Assembly (NCBI GenBank): GCA_030549775.1
Contig: CM060175.1
Span: forward strand, 33,769,262-33,833,261
DNA length: 64,000 bases
Direction: 5' to 3'
Source: Tamarix chinensis
Lineage: Eukaryota; Streptophyta; Magnoliopsida; Caryophyllales; Tamaricaceae
Shown one piece after another: positions 1 through 12,429 of this stretch; position 1 is the stretch's first letter, and each line of letters starts with the position of its first letter. The notes beneath the pieces are model-generated. The model was not told where the DNA came from, did no database searches, and saw only the letters and a list, made by a program, of their open reading frames with translations. The translations under genes and the position numbers were made by a program.

Positions 1-314
1 GGATTAGCATAGTTGGACTGTAATAAGAAGCTTTCATAACCATTAGAGATAAATTTGAAACAAAATTAAAAATGGATTTGAAATCACATGACAACCAATC
101 GATCACTTTCAATATACTAGTTGATTGGTTTGTCGAGAACAAGAATATAAATTTTTTAATACACCAATCAATCGGTTAGGTACATGAGTTGATTAATATG
201 CCTAAAATTCACTTTTTTATTAGAATTTCAAACTCATTCTGAAACCAAAGCTAATTTATTTTTATGAACATAATTTTAAACATATTTTAAAGGGTTTTGG
301 GATGTGGTATTACA
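1..314 (-). mobile_element. LTR fragment (gypsy type B), cut by window edge
   Basis: Read on the minus strand, it starts at 314 with TGTAATACCACATCCC, a gypsy-style LTR terminus, and continues leftward. The following about 110 bases align well with the + strand LTR start near 42030 (shared TTTAAAATATG block). It carries the CCAATCAACTGGTT-like words typical of this family. It abuts gypsy RT coding sequence at 315, so it probably inserted there; the other end is outside the window. Confidence 0.6.
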
Positions 315-1640
315 AAGAGTCACACAAACTTTTGTGACTATTTCTCCCCATTTAAACTCTCCTTTTTTCATAACTTGATTTACAGGTGCTATTATGGTTG
401 AGAATTCCTTAATAAATTATCTATGAAAACTAACTAATCTATGAAAAATTCTCACTTTTTGAATTTCCTTAGTAATAATCCACTTTTTTAATAGCTTTAT
501 TTTTAGAGGGATAAACCTTAATGACTTTTTAAATTGCAATATAACCTAGAAAGATAGCACTGAGAAGCATTCTCTAATTTTCTATAAAGCTTTATATCCC
601 TTAATCTCTCAAATAATTTCCTTAGGTGTATTAGATGATAATGTTAATTTTCACCATATAAAAGAATATCATCTATGTAACCCATATTACATTTGCTAAG
701 TGAAGGACAAAGGGTTTCATCAATCTCATGAAGGATATAGGTGCCTTAGACAAACAAAAAGGCATGATCATCTATTCATGGATATCATATTTTATTTTAA
801 AGTTTTTTTTCCATTCATCCCCTTCTCTAATGTACATTTGATGCTGTCCACTATGAAAGTCTATCTTATAGAGTTATTATGAACCACTTAGTTTATTAAG
901 AATAACATCTAAACAAGGCATGGAAATCATATTTTATGTTTATATTATTAACAACTCTTGAATATATACACATGTGCCAAGCTCCATCCTTTTAGGGACA
1001 AGTAGGATAGGAACACAACAAGGAATCAAACTTTCTCTAACATACCCCCTATCTACTAACTCTTGTATTTGACTTTGAAGATCCTTAGATTTCTCTAGAT
1101 TACTTCTTTAGGCTTCTTTATTAGGTAAATCCATTGTGGGGACTAAATCAACACTATGCTCAATACCTCTTGTAGGGTGATATCCAAGTGGAAGTTAATT
1201 AGGAAACACATCATTAAATTCATCAATTAGTATAGTTAACTTAGGTTTGTTGAGTTTATTTCACTACTAGAGCATAACACACACCTCCTCCTCCTCCTCC
1301 TTTTTCTTCAATACAAGTAATCATAACATTTTTTTTTCGTAAGAACAAGTTCTTTTTAGAAGGTGGTTCACTAATGCTAAGATCATCACATTTAGAAGTT
1401 TTAAGTTTATGCTTGGTTTTTCCACTTTGAGAAAAATAAGCATTAGTAACATTATTATGAATAACTTATCTATCATATTGTCATGGTCTACCTAGTACAA
1501 TATAGATTGCATCCATACGTAAAATATTACATAGTACATCATCATGGTAATTACAAATATAAAATGAGATAAGGAATTATTTGGTTACCTTCGCTCCTTT
1601 TTCTTTTCTTAGCCTTTGTAGAGAATAAGGCTTGGGATAG
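315..1640 (-). pseudogene. Ty3/gypsy pol fragment: protease and reverse transcriptase
   Basis: Collinear minus-strand remnants: protease end (MDAIYIVLGRP, about 1520-1484), RT N-terminus (YHPTRGIEHSVDLVPTMDLP then ELVDRGYVRES, about 1190-1020), the RT catalytic box YIDD (668-679) followed by a degraded DHLxxLRKLFERLR-type segment, and the start of RNase H near 320-370. There are frameshifts and stops throughout. It is the same lineage as the element at 52.2-55.7 kb. It is bounded on both sides by LTR starts pointing outward. Confidence 0.8.
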
Positions 1641-3300
1641 TGTGATACCCCACATTTTTATAAGATTTACAAAATGAAAAATTAATGTGAATAATAAAAT
1701 TTGATGATGTTTGATATTGATTGGGCTTTAGGTAAAAATAAATTTGAGGAAATTTTATAAAATTGAATTAAATAAGTTTCCATACAAACTAATCAAATGG
1801 TTCTATAAACCAATCAACTGGTTCATCATTTTAGCAAAGGGTTGTTGGACCAAACTGATTGATTGGTTTAGGAAAACCGATAGCCTATTCTGTAGAGTAG
1901 TCAACTAGTCAAGAAAAATTGAATTAAATAAGAATTGTGAGAAAATACATGATTTTAGAGAAAATAGAGTCTTTTAGCTTGAAAATGAAGCATGATTCAA
2001 CTGATGAGCTTGCTCAATTCTTTTGTTTACTATGACATTCTATGGTTTAGATGTGGTAAGATTATAGAGTTTGAATCACAAGTAAAATGTTTTATATGTG
2101 CTATCTTAGGACAATCAATTGACTAGTTAAGCCAAAGTAATCAATTGGTCCTTAGAATAGTCAGCTGGTTGGCCCAAAATGATCAACAGATTAGTGTGTG
2201 GTGACCTTGGTTTCTCTCTACTTAAACCCATTTACTGGTTTGTTAAAAATGATTGATTAGTCTTAGAAATTTTGAATAGTCTAACAAAATTGATTGATTG
2301 TTTTGAGGGAACTTTCGGTTTAGTTGAGCTAAACCAATCGACCAGTTATGCTAAACTGATTCACCAATTTGATCAGAGTATGTTGTTTTGTTCTTGTAGG
2401 AATTACTATACTTTAAGACTTTACCCGATGCTATAATATGATCCTTTAATGATGAGAATATATATCTTGAAAAAAATTAACTAACCTATTGGATGGATTA
2501 AATGGAATCAAATTCATGATTTTCTATTTAATGCCTTTGGAAGACTTTAATGAGTAAATTAGAATGGGTATGTAATGATGCTACTTTTGAATGAGATAAT
2601 CTAGATTTTGGCATAAATAGATTTCCTTAAAGGGTTAATTTGAACTTAAATGTTTCTTGGGCCTTGTGTGAGTATGTGGATGTCTTACTTGAATGTTTTT
2701 TTGGGCTTTGTATGATACCATAAACTTGGAAAATAACACATGAATAACATAAAGTAGAAGATGATTGAGTTATGCATAGGTTTGGGTTACCCTATCCTCC
2801 ATTAGCTGTCGAGGGTTAGTTTTCCTTCGAGCATTTATTAGTGCGTTTGGGTTTTGCCTTTGGGTGAGATCTTAGTAGATACTAATACCTTACCTACTCT
2901 ATGAAATAAAGATATACTAGGGGGTATTAATAATAAAGGGTTTGGTTACCTAGGTGAGTTACTTGGATTTGGATTGACTTTATGTCCATTAGTGGTTACT
3001 TGGCTTCGGCATGACTTTATGTCCTCTATTTTGGTTAGGATTATAAGTTATGTGAGACTATAGGGTGATACACATTCCATCCCTTGATAAGAATAAGGAT
3101 AAGTATAAGAATAAGAATAAGAATAGTGATAAAGATGTGGATAATGAAAAGGATAAAAAAGGAGGGAATGAGAAATAATAGCATATAAATAAATGACCTT
3201 AGAAATTATGCATTCTTAGGAAATATACCCAATGGAAAATTAAGTGAATGGATGATAGAATCCCTAGTAAGTTTTTTGAATAACATTCTTATTCTTTCAT
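1641..3300 (+). mobile_element. LTR-derived sequence (gypsy type B)
   Basis: It starts TGTGATACCCCACATTTT at 1641, a canonical gypsy LTR terminus. 1790-2390 carries scattered CCAATCAACTGGTT / GATTGATTGGTT words. 2770-3060 (GCCTTTGGGTGAGATC, ACTTTATGTCC) aligns with 46560-46780, so both belong to one LTR family. The right end is unclear and is set at the next recognisable LTR. Confidence 0.55.
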
Positions 3301-3304
3301 GTGT

Positions 3305-4450
3305 TGCTATAATACCCCAATTTTTATTATTGGAAAATTTTATTTTTACAACAGAAGTGTATAAGTAAAATATTGGGGTTACCATCGTAATTGACATAAG
3401 TTTGGTTTATTTGACCATCCTTACATCAATCACAAGGCTAAAACATTTAAATAACACAAGAAAATTTGAAATGAAAGAAAAAATTATAATATAATAAGGA
3501 GTTTAGAGTTTAACTATAGGTTACAATACAGATTACAAAAGAAGGGATACCATGGATTCAGAGTCTAAAAAGGTATCCGAGTAAATATAACTACCAAATA
3601 ACATCACTCTTCAACCAACACTAACTACAGATAGGGTTTCTCATCCCTAGATAGTGCATGAAAAGGTAGCATAATCATCTAGATGATCTTATGAGACTCG
3701 TATATAAGAATTAGGGTCTCTTACTTGTAGAAATTAGTAATACCTATAAAATGGGTGGTCAGTACGCTACGTACTTAGTAAGGGAATAATACTATTAAAA
3801 TAGGGATACAGTTAGCACATGCATTCACAACAAATGATAGGTATACAAGTAGCTAAATGAAACATCTCATAAGATAGATAATAATCCAAATCTCTATATT
3901 TGATATAATCCATTTTCATTCTTTTATATATGTTGAGTGCATGAACTCCACTATTTTTAAACTGGTGGAATGATCTGAAATACCTTCTCAGGGACAACAC
4001 ACCTGAGCTACTATTATCATTTAGTGGATTGAATATGAAAACATCACCTTTTTAGGGCAAAATACTCTAGAGCCATTATTCTCTCTAGTGAAATGGGATA
4101 TATATATATATATATAACACCTTAGTCCTGACTCACATATTCTTCCACTTTAAATCATTAGTGTCTTTACCATAGGTTATACTGTCATAATTTCATTTCA
4201 CGATGAGTAGGGGCCCACTATTCATAGTCTAGTGTAATAGAACGAAACAACTTCTCGAGGAAAAATGCTCCTAAGCTACTATTTATTATGGTGGAATGGA
4301 GATTAAAAATATCATTTTCTCGAGGTAGAACGTTTCCAAATCACCATTCTTCGTAGTGGAATGGGATATATATATGATATCATTTTGTCCCTACTCATGT
4401 GCTCTTTCATTTTAGGTGATTAGTATCTTATTCAAGATAAATTCTCAAGC
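3305..4450 (-). mobile_element. LTR fragment (gypsy type A), minus orientation
   Basis: 3305-3440 is the reverse complement of 8470-8605 (diverged), that is, the 3' end of a type A LTR in minus orientation ending in GGGGTATTATA. 3930-4400 holds the minus-strand version of the ATAGTGG...GCCCTG repeat units seen at 7440-7810. A short (TA)n lies at 4099-4116. Left and right limits are approximate. Confidence 0.6.
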
Positions 4451-5509
4451 ATTGAACACATTAATGTAGATAGACACATAACATATGTCAAAGTCCTTAA
4501 GTTTTTCCAAAACCTAATTACACACCCCTTATCATTCATTCTCCCATATTGTTTTTTCAACCTCAATTTACATTATAACCTTCTCGAATATCATTATTAT
4601 TATTATATCCATAATGCAAGGTTTACCACCTATTTCGTATACATACATTAACAATCTTATCTAAGGTACTATTCATAGAATTACTAAAAACCCGAGTTTC
4701 CCCAGCCTCCACCTACACCCCCTCTTTACTCCTACACCCTTCCCTTGCCTCCAATCTTCCCCCATCTACCTCCTCTCCTAGCCTAAAGACCCCAAACCGA
4801 ACCATCTCCCCCTCCCTTCTACCTCACCACCTTCGAACCTTTTCTCCCCACTATAGTCGGCATGTGGCTCACGCTGTTCATGCAGCGCGAGGTCCACATT
4901 GATTTGGAATTTATTTTTTAAATCTTTGAGGTATATTAATATTTAAGTAAAGTGTATTATTATTAAATAAGTTTTTATAAAGTTTTATCCTTTTAATTTT
5001 CTACTTCTAATATAATAATTATTGATATTATTTTTAGGTGTTGAGTTGCTAATTAAGCCTTGAATCTTTAACTGGAATATTGGTAAGATTCGATTTTTGT
5101 GGGATTAAGGTAATCGTTAAACCCCACTTAAATGCATGGAAAAATGTATACTAGCACATTAGGGATTTTAGTATGATTTTATGCATGTTATGTGTTGCCT
5201 AGTATGATAAATGTGGTTACTTATATTGATTGATAAAAAGAAGAGCATGCTAGATTTTGTGCCATGCGTAGAGATGATACTTAAGGAAGGAGTTTGATTA
5301 TTGATGGATATGTTAAATGCTTGTCTATGATGTATTATGTTGCTAATGCATGAATAATATTATTGTGAGCCTAAGGGTATTTTAGTAATATGCCTATGTA
5401 AGTATGTGATCTAATATATGTAGTTGCTAATGAGTATTATGTTGAATAATGACAAGTTGGTGGAGTAAGATGATAATAATGAAGTGCTAATATTAGTATT
5501 TTATGTAGT

Positions 5510-6760
5510 GGTGGTAAATTCGTAAAAGTGATGTAATAAAGGGGTTAAGTGGTAATTTTATAAGTGAAAGGGGTATTTTGGAAATTTTGTAGTAAAGGGG
5601 TATTTTGGTAATTTTGAAGGAAATGGGTAAAACGGTGATTTTGTAAGTAAAAGGGTATTTTGGTAATTTCAAAAGAAAGGGGTGAAATGATAATTTTATA
5701 AGTAAAAGGATAAAATTAAAAGTTGTAAGAAAAATGGGTATTATGGTAATTTTTGAGGCAAAAAGGCAATATGGCAATTTCATGATTAAATGGTAAAATG
5801 GTAATTTTATAAGTAGAGGGCATTATGGTAATTTTATAAGTAAGGGTAAAATAGTAATATTGGATGTAAAAGAATATAATGGTAATTCGCAAGCAAAAGG
5901 GTAATATGGTAAATTTGGATGTAAGGGGTAAAATGGTAGTTTTATAAATAAGAGGATATTACGTTAATTCTGGTAGTAAGGGGGTAAAATGGTAATTTGC
6001 GAGTAAAAGGGGTAAATTAATAGTTATAAATATAAAGAGGGGTAAATTGGTAATCATAATTATGGAGAAGTGTGGATTGGTAATTATAATTATGGAGGAG
6101 GGTAAATTAATGATTATAAATATGGAGAGAGGTAAATTGGTAATTATAATTATGGAAAAGTAGAAATTAGTAATTATAATTATGGAGAAGGGTAAATTAA
6201 TAATTATAAATATGAAAAAGGGTAAATCGGTAATTATAATAATGGAGAAGGGTGATTTGGTAATTTAACCAATAGGAGGGTAATTTAGTAATTTTGATAA
6301 TGGATAAGGGTAATTTGGTAATTTATCCAACTAAAGGGGTAATTCGGTAATTATGATAATAGAGAAGGAAAATTTGGTAATTTAATCGACTAAGGGGTGA
6401 GTTAGTCATTATTTAACCTACTGAAGGGGCAAATTGGTAATCATGATAGCGCAGATGGGTAATTTGGTAATTTATCCAACCAAAGGGCAAGTTGTTGATT
6501 GTAATAAAAGAAAAGGACAAATGGGTAATCTAACCAACCAAATGGGAGACATGTTAAGTGTAGCAATTATAAGGGGTGAATGGTGATCTAAAAAGCATAG
6601 GAGATAACTTGGTAACCTAAATCGGATAAGGGGTAATTTGGTAATTATGCAACCTGAAGGGTAATAGGGTAATTTGTCAAGTAAGGAAGGGATGACTTAG
6701 CAATTATATAAGTAAGGGGTAAATAAGTAATTACCGAACATGTCATTGTGATTGTGAAAT
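5510..6760 (+). repeat. Degenerate minisatellite, period about 30 bp (GGTAAT core)
   Basis: At least 20 imperfect units of the form GGGTAAATTGGTAATTATAA with spacers such as TATGGAGAAG or GTAAAAG. The period is about 28-35 bp. Sub-blocks differ: TTTTATAAGTAAAGGGG type on the left, ATAATTATGGAGAAG type in 6010-6260, and TTTATCCAACTAAAGGGG type in 6290-6500. The minus-strand ORF over 5493-5783 (repeating K-I-P/L-P words) is only a translation of the array. Confidence 0.9.
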
Positions 6761-7198
6761 TTCATAATATGATTCAAATAATGATGATTAGTAAGGTAAG
6801 AGTATTTGATAATTAGTAAGTGTCATGAGAACAAATCCTAATTCGGAATTAGATGAGATTATGATGGCCTTAATGGTTTTTCTGTGATATCTTGGATAAC
6901 TATCTGAATAAGAAATGACTAGTGATATTAGAATGATTGAAAGTGAATAAGTATATGATTTCTGTGCTTTTTATGATCACTTTAATTAAAACACTAATAC
7001 TTAAAGTGAAAGACCTCGAGATTGGGAATGGTGGCTCTTTTAGGATCGCTACCCTAAAGACATGGTTTAGCCCACGATTATTCTGGTATTTGCTGGTGTG
7101 CCTTTGTGCCCCAGCTAGGCCCTATATCTTATTTTATTTAGCTCTACAGACCTATTTAGGGGGCATGCATACTTATGGATTAGGTATCCTTGTCGGTA

Positions 7199-7815
7199 GG
7201 GTACTGAGTAGCTTTATGCACCAGTACGACCATGGTACATTTGCGTCCCTGGATTTGTGGTTGAAGGGTACTGAGTAGCTTGTATGCACCGGTACAACCG
7301 GTGTACCTTTGTGTCCCGGGTTCTTGATCTCTTGTCCGAGGCAAATAAATGAAATTTTTGTACTGATTAAAGAAAGGAAAAATACTAATTATGAAATTGA
7401 AAGATTAATGAGTGGGGCCCAGTAGACTTATGATATTGAGTACCGATCCACCGGTTATAATAGTGGCCCAGAAGCATGTTGCCCTGGCAGGTGATATTGA
7501 GTACCGGTCCACCGGATATAATAGTGGCCTAGGAGCGTTTTGCCCTGGATGATGATTATATATATCCCAGTCCACCGGCTAAAATAGCGGGGGTCCCGAA
7601 CTCAATAAAACAAGCATTGGATGTGAATAAATTATGGAAATATATTAATTACTTATAATGGAACACCTTGTGAGTCAGGGCCAGACCGGTCCATCGATGA
7701 ATAATAGTGGCCATGAGCGTTCTGCCTTGGAGACCGATCCATTAGCAATAATAGTGGTCAGGAGTGTTCTGCCCTGTATGTATTCCGGTCCACCGACTAT
7801 AATAGTGGGGTTTTC
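7199..7815 (+). repeat. Short tandem units inside a type A LTR
   Basis: Two sets. First, a duplication of a roughly 65-bp block beginning GGGTACTGAGTAGCTT (7199 and 7266). Second, about six units of 50-65 bp with the core CCGGTCCACCG - ATAATAGTGG - GAGCGTTTTGCCCTGG (starting near 7443, 7502, 7567, 7681, 7733, 7785). Diverged units of the second set recur at 3930-4400 (minus), 17420-17620 and 37350-37400. Confidence 0.75.
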
Positions 7816-8605
7816 ACACTCACTTGGATATAACCAGAGAGATGATTGAATAATGATGGACTAATGGCTTAAGGCCCAAAAGTATCGATCGTACCTTATA
7901 ACTTGTTGATATGTGGCGGCCTTGTTATATATGTGCTTGTTATATATGCACCTCTCATTACAAATGTATATAGCTTGCATTATGTGCCGTATTGCGGGCC
8001 TATTTTTAAGTGTGGTATTAAAGGGTTACTCAGTACCATAGTATTGAAGGGTTCCCTTCGTGGGGCCCTTGCCTATTCAATGGGCAGTGTCCCTTGCAGG
8101 TCTTTTCAGGTGCTACTCAAGTGGGCAACGGAAAAGAGAGTAAGGAATTATCTGGAACCGTTAGGGTTTTTCTCCTTCTCTTTTAAATTCCTGGTTTTAA
8201 TGTTAATGTTGTTAATGTAACCACCATTGATGGATTTTATTCTTGTAAATGATTTGATACTCTACTCTGATTTATGTATGTTGAATTTCTTGTAGATGGT
8301 ATTTCATTTTAATTTTTTTAGCCTTAGCACTTGGTATTGAAATGGTATGAGTGAACCGGTCTGGTACTAAGTGTAGCGGTAATATCTCCAAAAATCACAG
8401 TTTGTTGTTTTGCTTCTGCTAATTTTTTAATAAAATAAAATTTTTCAGTAGTGAATTTTGGGAGTATTACATTGTGATTGATGTAAGAGATGTTGCATAA
8501 ACTAGACTTATATCAATTACACTGGTAATCCTCAATATTGTACTCATATACTTCTACTATAAAACAAAATTGTATAGTTGTCAAAATTGGATTGTTACAA
8601 CTAGT

Positions 8606-8979
8606 CCACCTTTCCCGCCAAACAAAACATTTAGCTAAAATAATAAAGTAGTAGATCAACCCAATCAAAAACCTATTTTATTCAATTTCCCAATCCTTAT
8701 ACAAATCCATCTTTACATCAAACAATTTCTAGTTCAAAATAAATATCAAACATTATCAAATTCTATTAAACACCAAAACTTTTCATTCAATAACTCTTAC
8801 AAAAATATGGGGTATTAAATCACTACCTCCTAATAAAGGTTGTTTCCATGAAGCTTACTAGCTAGGACCTAGATTTAGTACATAACACACAACAATTCAC
8901 ACAATATATTCAACAAGCTAAAAGGGATTACTACACCCTCAAAAGAAAGACCATACATACAAACATCACATTAGTAGAA
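8606..8979. other. No gene seen; AT-rich, probable gypsy 3' untranslated region
   Basis: AT-rich sequence between the LTR-like end near 8600 and the chromodomain coding remnant. It is in the right place to be the 3' non-coding part of the minus-strand gypsy element, but no polypurine tract is clear. Confidence 0.3.
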
Positions 8980-11350
8980 AAACTCTACGTACTTCACTTG
9001 AGCCTCCTCTTTAGCCTCCCAAGTAGAATCATTTGCACCATATCGTGACCAAATGGCTTTTACTAGTAGAACGATCTTCTTGTGCAGCACTTGGGTCTTT
9101 GTGTCAATAATTCTTATTGGTTATTACTTGTTAGTTAGAGACTCATCAGGCTCTAATGATGCAAGAAGGGTGACGTGCAAATGGTCCACTGCATATTTCC
9201 TTAATTATGATATGAAGAAGACATTGTGCACACTCAACAATTCCATTGACATGGTTAAATGAAATGAAACCTCACCAAGTTAATCCATAATTGCGTGCTA
9301 TACAATGTAAATTGGATTTAGCTTACCCTTTGTGTTGATCCTCTTTACTCTCTTGATGAGAGAGACCCTCAAAAGGAAATTATAACCCACTTCTTAACCA
9401 ATGGTTTATCTTCTCAAATCTACTTAACTCTTATGTCGATTGTAAGCTATTCGCATCTTTTCCTAAATTAGTTAGATCATCCTTGTTGTCTCTTTAGTCA
9501 TCTCTAGCCCCATAATAATTTTCTCATTGATATCACCCTAGCATAAGGGACTGCGACACATCCTCTCATTAAAAGCCTTAAATGATGTCATCTTAAGGCT
9601 TGTGTGACAACTATTTATATACAAGAACTTGATTAAGTATAGATGGTCCTCCCAAATGCCCTAAAAATCAACAACACATACACAAAGTAGGACTTACAAA
9701 GTCAGAATGGTCCTCTATATGTAACCAACTATGTCTATTTGACACATGTACTCATCTTCAATTGAGTGCCAAACGTAGCTTGTAACTTTTTCCCTAAATA
9801 TGAAAAGACTCTAGAATCTCAATTTGACACAATGTCTTTAAGAACCCCATGTAGTTGTAGAGCATGCTTTTTGTAAACATTAACTTCTATACTCTATGAC
9901 ATCTTCATTTGTATGAATAATATCCACTTAGTCTATTAATCAACAACAACCTAAATGGAATGAAATCTAGTACACGTACTCAAAATACCCTTTACGAAGT
10001 CTATAGATATATTACCCTACTATCACTTTGGAACTTCTAGTGATTGCACCAACCCCGCTGGCCTTTTGTTTGCAATCTTGACCATTTAACATGTCAAATA
10101 TTAGGAAAATAACTCTTCTACCTCCCACTTTATACGTGGAAAAAAATATACCATCTTAAAATCTTTGTACAACTTTTTCTCTCCATGATTAATGTAATAA
10201 ATAGTACAATGACTTTCCTCATAAGCTTGGTAATTTCTCATTCTTTACACCACCTACTACTACATGTGACACAACCATTCTTGTTAAGCTGAAACCTTTC
10301 ATGTCTACCTTTATTAATAAATTTCTTGATCCTATTAAGCTTAACATCACAAAGTTTACAAGGTCAAATGTCCTGAAGGATTGAAGTTGTGATGGTGAGG
10401 GCACTCATTATTCCCTACAAACCATAAGGGGTGATGAACATGATCTCCACTAAGATATTGACATAGATGATATAAAAACATAATCTATTAAAGGAATGCA
10501 ACATCCTCTAGCTCAATGCATCTGGTCCCATGATGGCCTTACCTTCATGGTAGGTCAATTGTAGGTCATAACCCTTGACCAACTCTAATCAATATTTTCT
10601 TGAATTCATCTCGCACTATAATAAAATGTACTTGAGGCTCTTATAATTCATGTAGAACTTGCACATAATCCCATATAGGTAATGTAGTAAAATTTTATGG
10701 GAAAAAAACTACTACAAAAAGCTCTACATAAAGCATATGATAGTTCTACTTATGCTACTTTAGTTGTTGAGAGGCATCAACCACTTCTCTCGCATGATGA
10801 ATAATAAGATAACCTAATACGCGCTTTGAAGCATCACTGTAAACTTCAAAACTGTGTGATCCACTTAGTAACATGAGTATTAGGTCGGTAATCAAAAGCT
10901 TCTTCAATTCCTTGAAAGCTTCCCTACACTTCTCATACCATTAAAATTCTATAGCCTTCTTCAACAAATTATTCATCAAACAAGCTATCTTATATAAGTC
11001 TGCGACAAACTTATATTAGAAACTGGCCCATCCCAAACAACTATAGACCTCCTTAACATAAAGTAGTGATGGCCACTTAGAAATTATTTGAACCTTCGAA
11101 GGATCCACTAAGACATAATTGTTCCAAATTTTATGTCCAGGGAAAGCCATTTGGTCCATCCAGAACTCACTTTAAAATTTCGGTAAACAAATCATCTGTC
11201 CTTATCGATGGTAAGACCTATCTCAAATATTGTTCATGCTCCTCTCAATGGCTAGAGTTGATAAGGATATTGCTAATAAATACTACAAAAAAGGACCAAA
11301 AACTATTGAAATTTTTGTTCATGAGCAACATGAATGTTTTCAATGCATTA
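8980..11350 (-). pseudogene. Ty3/gypsy chromovirus pol remnant (RT, RNase H, integrase, chromodomain)
   Basis: Minus-strand collinear fragments. RT 3' part is at about 11350-10900. RNase H end GYDLQLTYHEGKAIMGPDAL lies near 10620-10550. Integrase zinc region has K-R-P-A-G-L near 10060. Integrase core has RLHGVLKDIVS near 9880. The C-terminal chromodomain-like segment includes VLHKKIVLLVKAIWSRYGA and STWEAKEEAQVKYVE (9090-8980). Many stops. The chromodomain marks a chromovirus. The ORFs on the opposite strand here (9053-9262) are shadows. Confidence 0.82.
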
Positions 11351-11519
11351 TGAGCTCAAAAGACATCACAATGATCTATGGAATCTGATTTAGTCTACGA
11401 GTGAAAATTAGTTAGTTGGGAGTTGGGCTTAAATTTATAGGAAATGACTAAATTCTATCCTTATGTGCAATATATTTGTCTCTTCTAAAAAAATTTCATA
11501 TTCATGGACTTTGATGGCT

Positions 11520-12250
11520 ACAAACCTACATCTCGAGAATTTTATGAGGATGGTTAGAGCATTTAGGGAGCATTAGATTCAACGTGAGGATGTTGTGGAG
11601 CTGCTCCCATTGTCTTCTATTTTTTGTTTCCACTACTAGAAAATTGGCTTCATAGGGTTGATCTTCATAGCCCATTGGTCTTTGAGGGTTAAGAGGACTA
11701 GAATGTGTTGGATTAATGGTTAAGGGACTTTCATAGAGAGTAAGTGTATGGAAATTAGAGTGTTGGAGCATTGGTTAAGGGACATTCATAGAGAGTAACT
11801 AGGTGGAAATAGGAGTATTTCACTTGTAGGGTCATGCAAACAAATAGTGGAGAGGTCAGTAGATGAGAGATGCAATTATTAATTAGTGGGAGACATTCGT
11901 CAAGATACTAAGGGCATGGTTTTACCCTAGTCCCCTAAGGATGGTGAAGTACGATGAGTTTATGGAGTCATGTTATGGCACATTTGTGGCAATGGAGTAT
12001 TACATCACATTTTCTTTGCTCAATAGGTTGACACCAATGAGAGGATGAAGGTTCACAAATTTTAGTTGGGGCGAAGTTTGATACTTACTAAGATGCTGGT
12101 GAGGATTTGTACTTAGGTCTTGCAGGCTTTATATGACCTTATGTTGGAGGCATCAATAATTGTATAGGCTTTTAGTGCCTAGTTGGGGGCCAAATAGAGG
12201 GTTAAGGTTTCCTAGGGTAAAGGGAATACCAATATTTTTTGCAAAGAGAT
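11520..12250 (+). pseudogene. Ty3/gypsy gag fragment, opposite orientation to its neighbours
   Basis: Plus-strand reading fragments resemble Retrotrans_gag: HANKWWRGQ then MRDAIIN.WETFVKILRAWF, MVKYDEFMESCYGTFVAMEYYI, and a decayed tail. The arrangement matches the gag at 28.4-28.8 kb. A diverged tandem duplication of about 60 bp (GTTAAGGGACxTTCATAGAG) occurs at 11714 and 11776. The flanking pol fragments are minus strand, so this is a separate insertion or an inversion. Confidence 0.65.
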
Positions 12251-12429
12251 GTTATTTTATCCAAAATAGTCAATTGGTTTGATGAACCCATCTATAGCTT
12301 TTGTGAACAGTGGTATAGTTTGGAAATTTTGATTAGCTAGTTATATCATCAGGTTATTGGTATGATGAACCTCATAGAGGTAATACCTCCAAATATTATG
12401 GGTGAACACCACTATGACAAGCTCTAGAT

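Larger units (their letters stand above)
4450..8605 (+). mobile_element. LTR-derived sequence (gypsy type A) with internal minisatellite
   Basis: The order of landmarks matches the solo LTR at 35.2-38.2 kb: a pyrimidine-rich tract (4680-4860), AT-rich middle, ATAGTGG units (7440-7810) and an LTR-like end (GGGAGTATTACA at about 8460-8471, or GGATTGTTACA near 8600). Unlike the solo LTR it contains a 1.25-kb minisatellite. The open frames at 6937-7278 and 7903-8220 lie in this non-coding sequence. The exact start was not found. Confidence 0.5.

Noticed and set aside
5493..5783. 96-codon minus-strand ORF rich in K-I-P-L
   Set aside because: Product of the 30-bp minisatellite.
5510..6760. CRISPR array
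   Set aside because: Units are imperfect, lack unique spacers of constant size, and the context is plant LTR DNA.
6937..8220. Plus-strand ORFs of 113 and 105 codons
   Set aside because: They lie in LTR DNA containing tandem units; composition follows the repeats and no domain is recognised.
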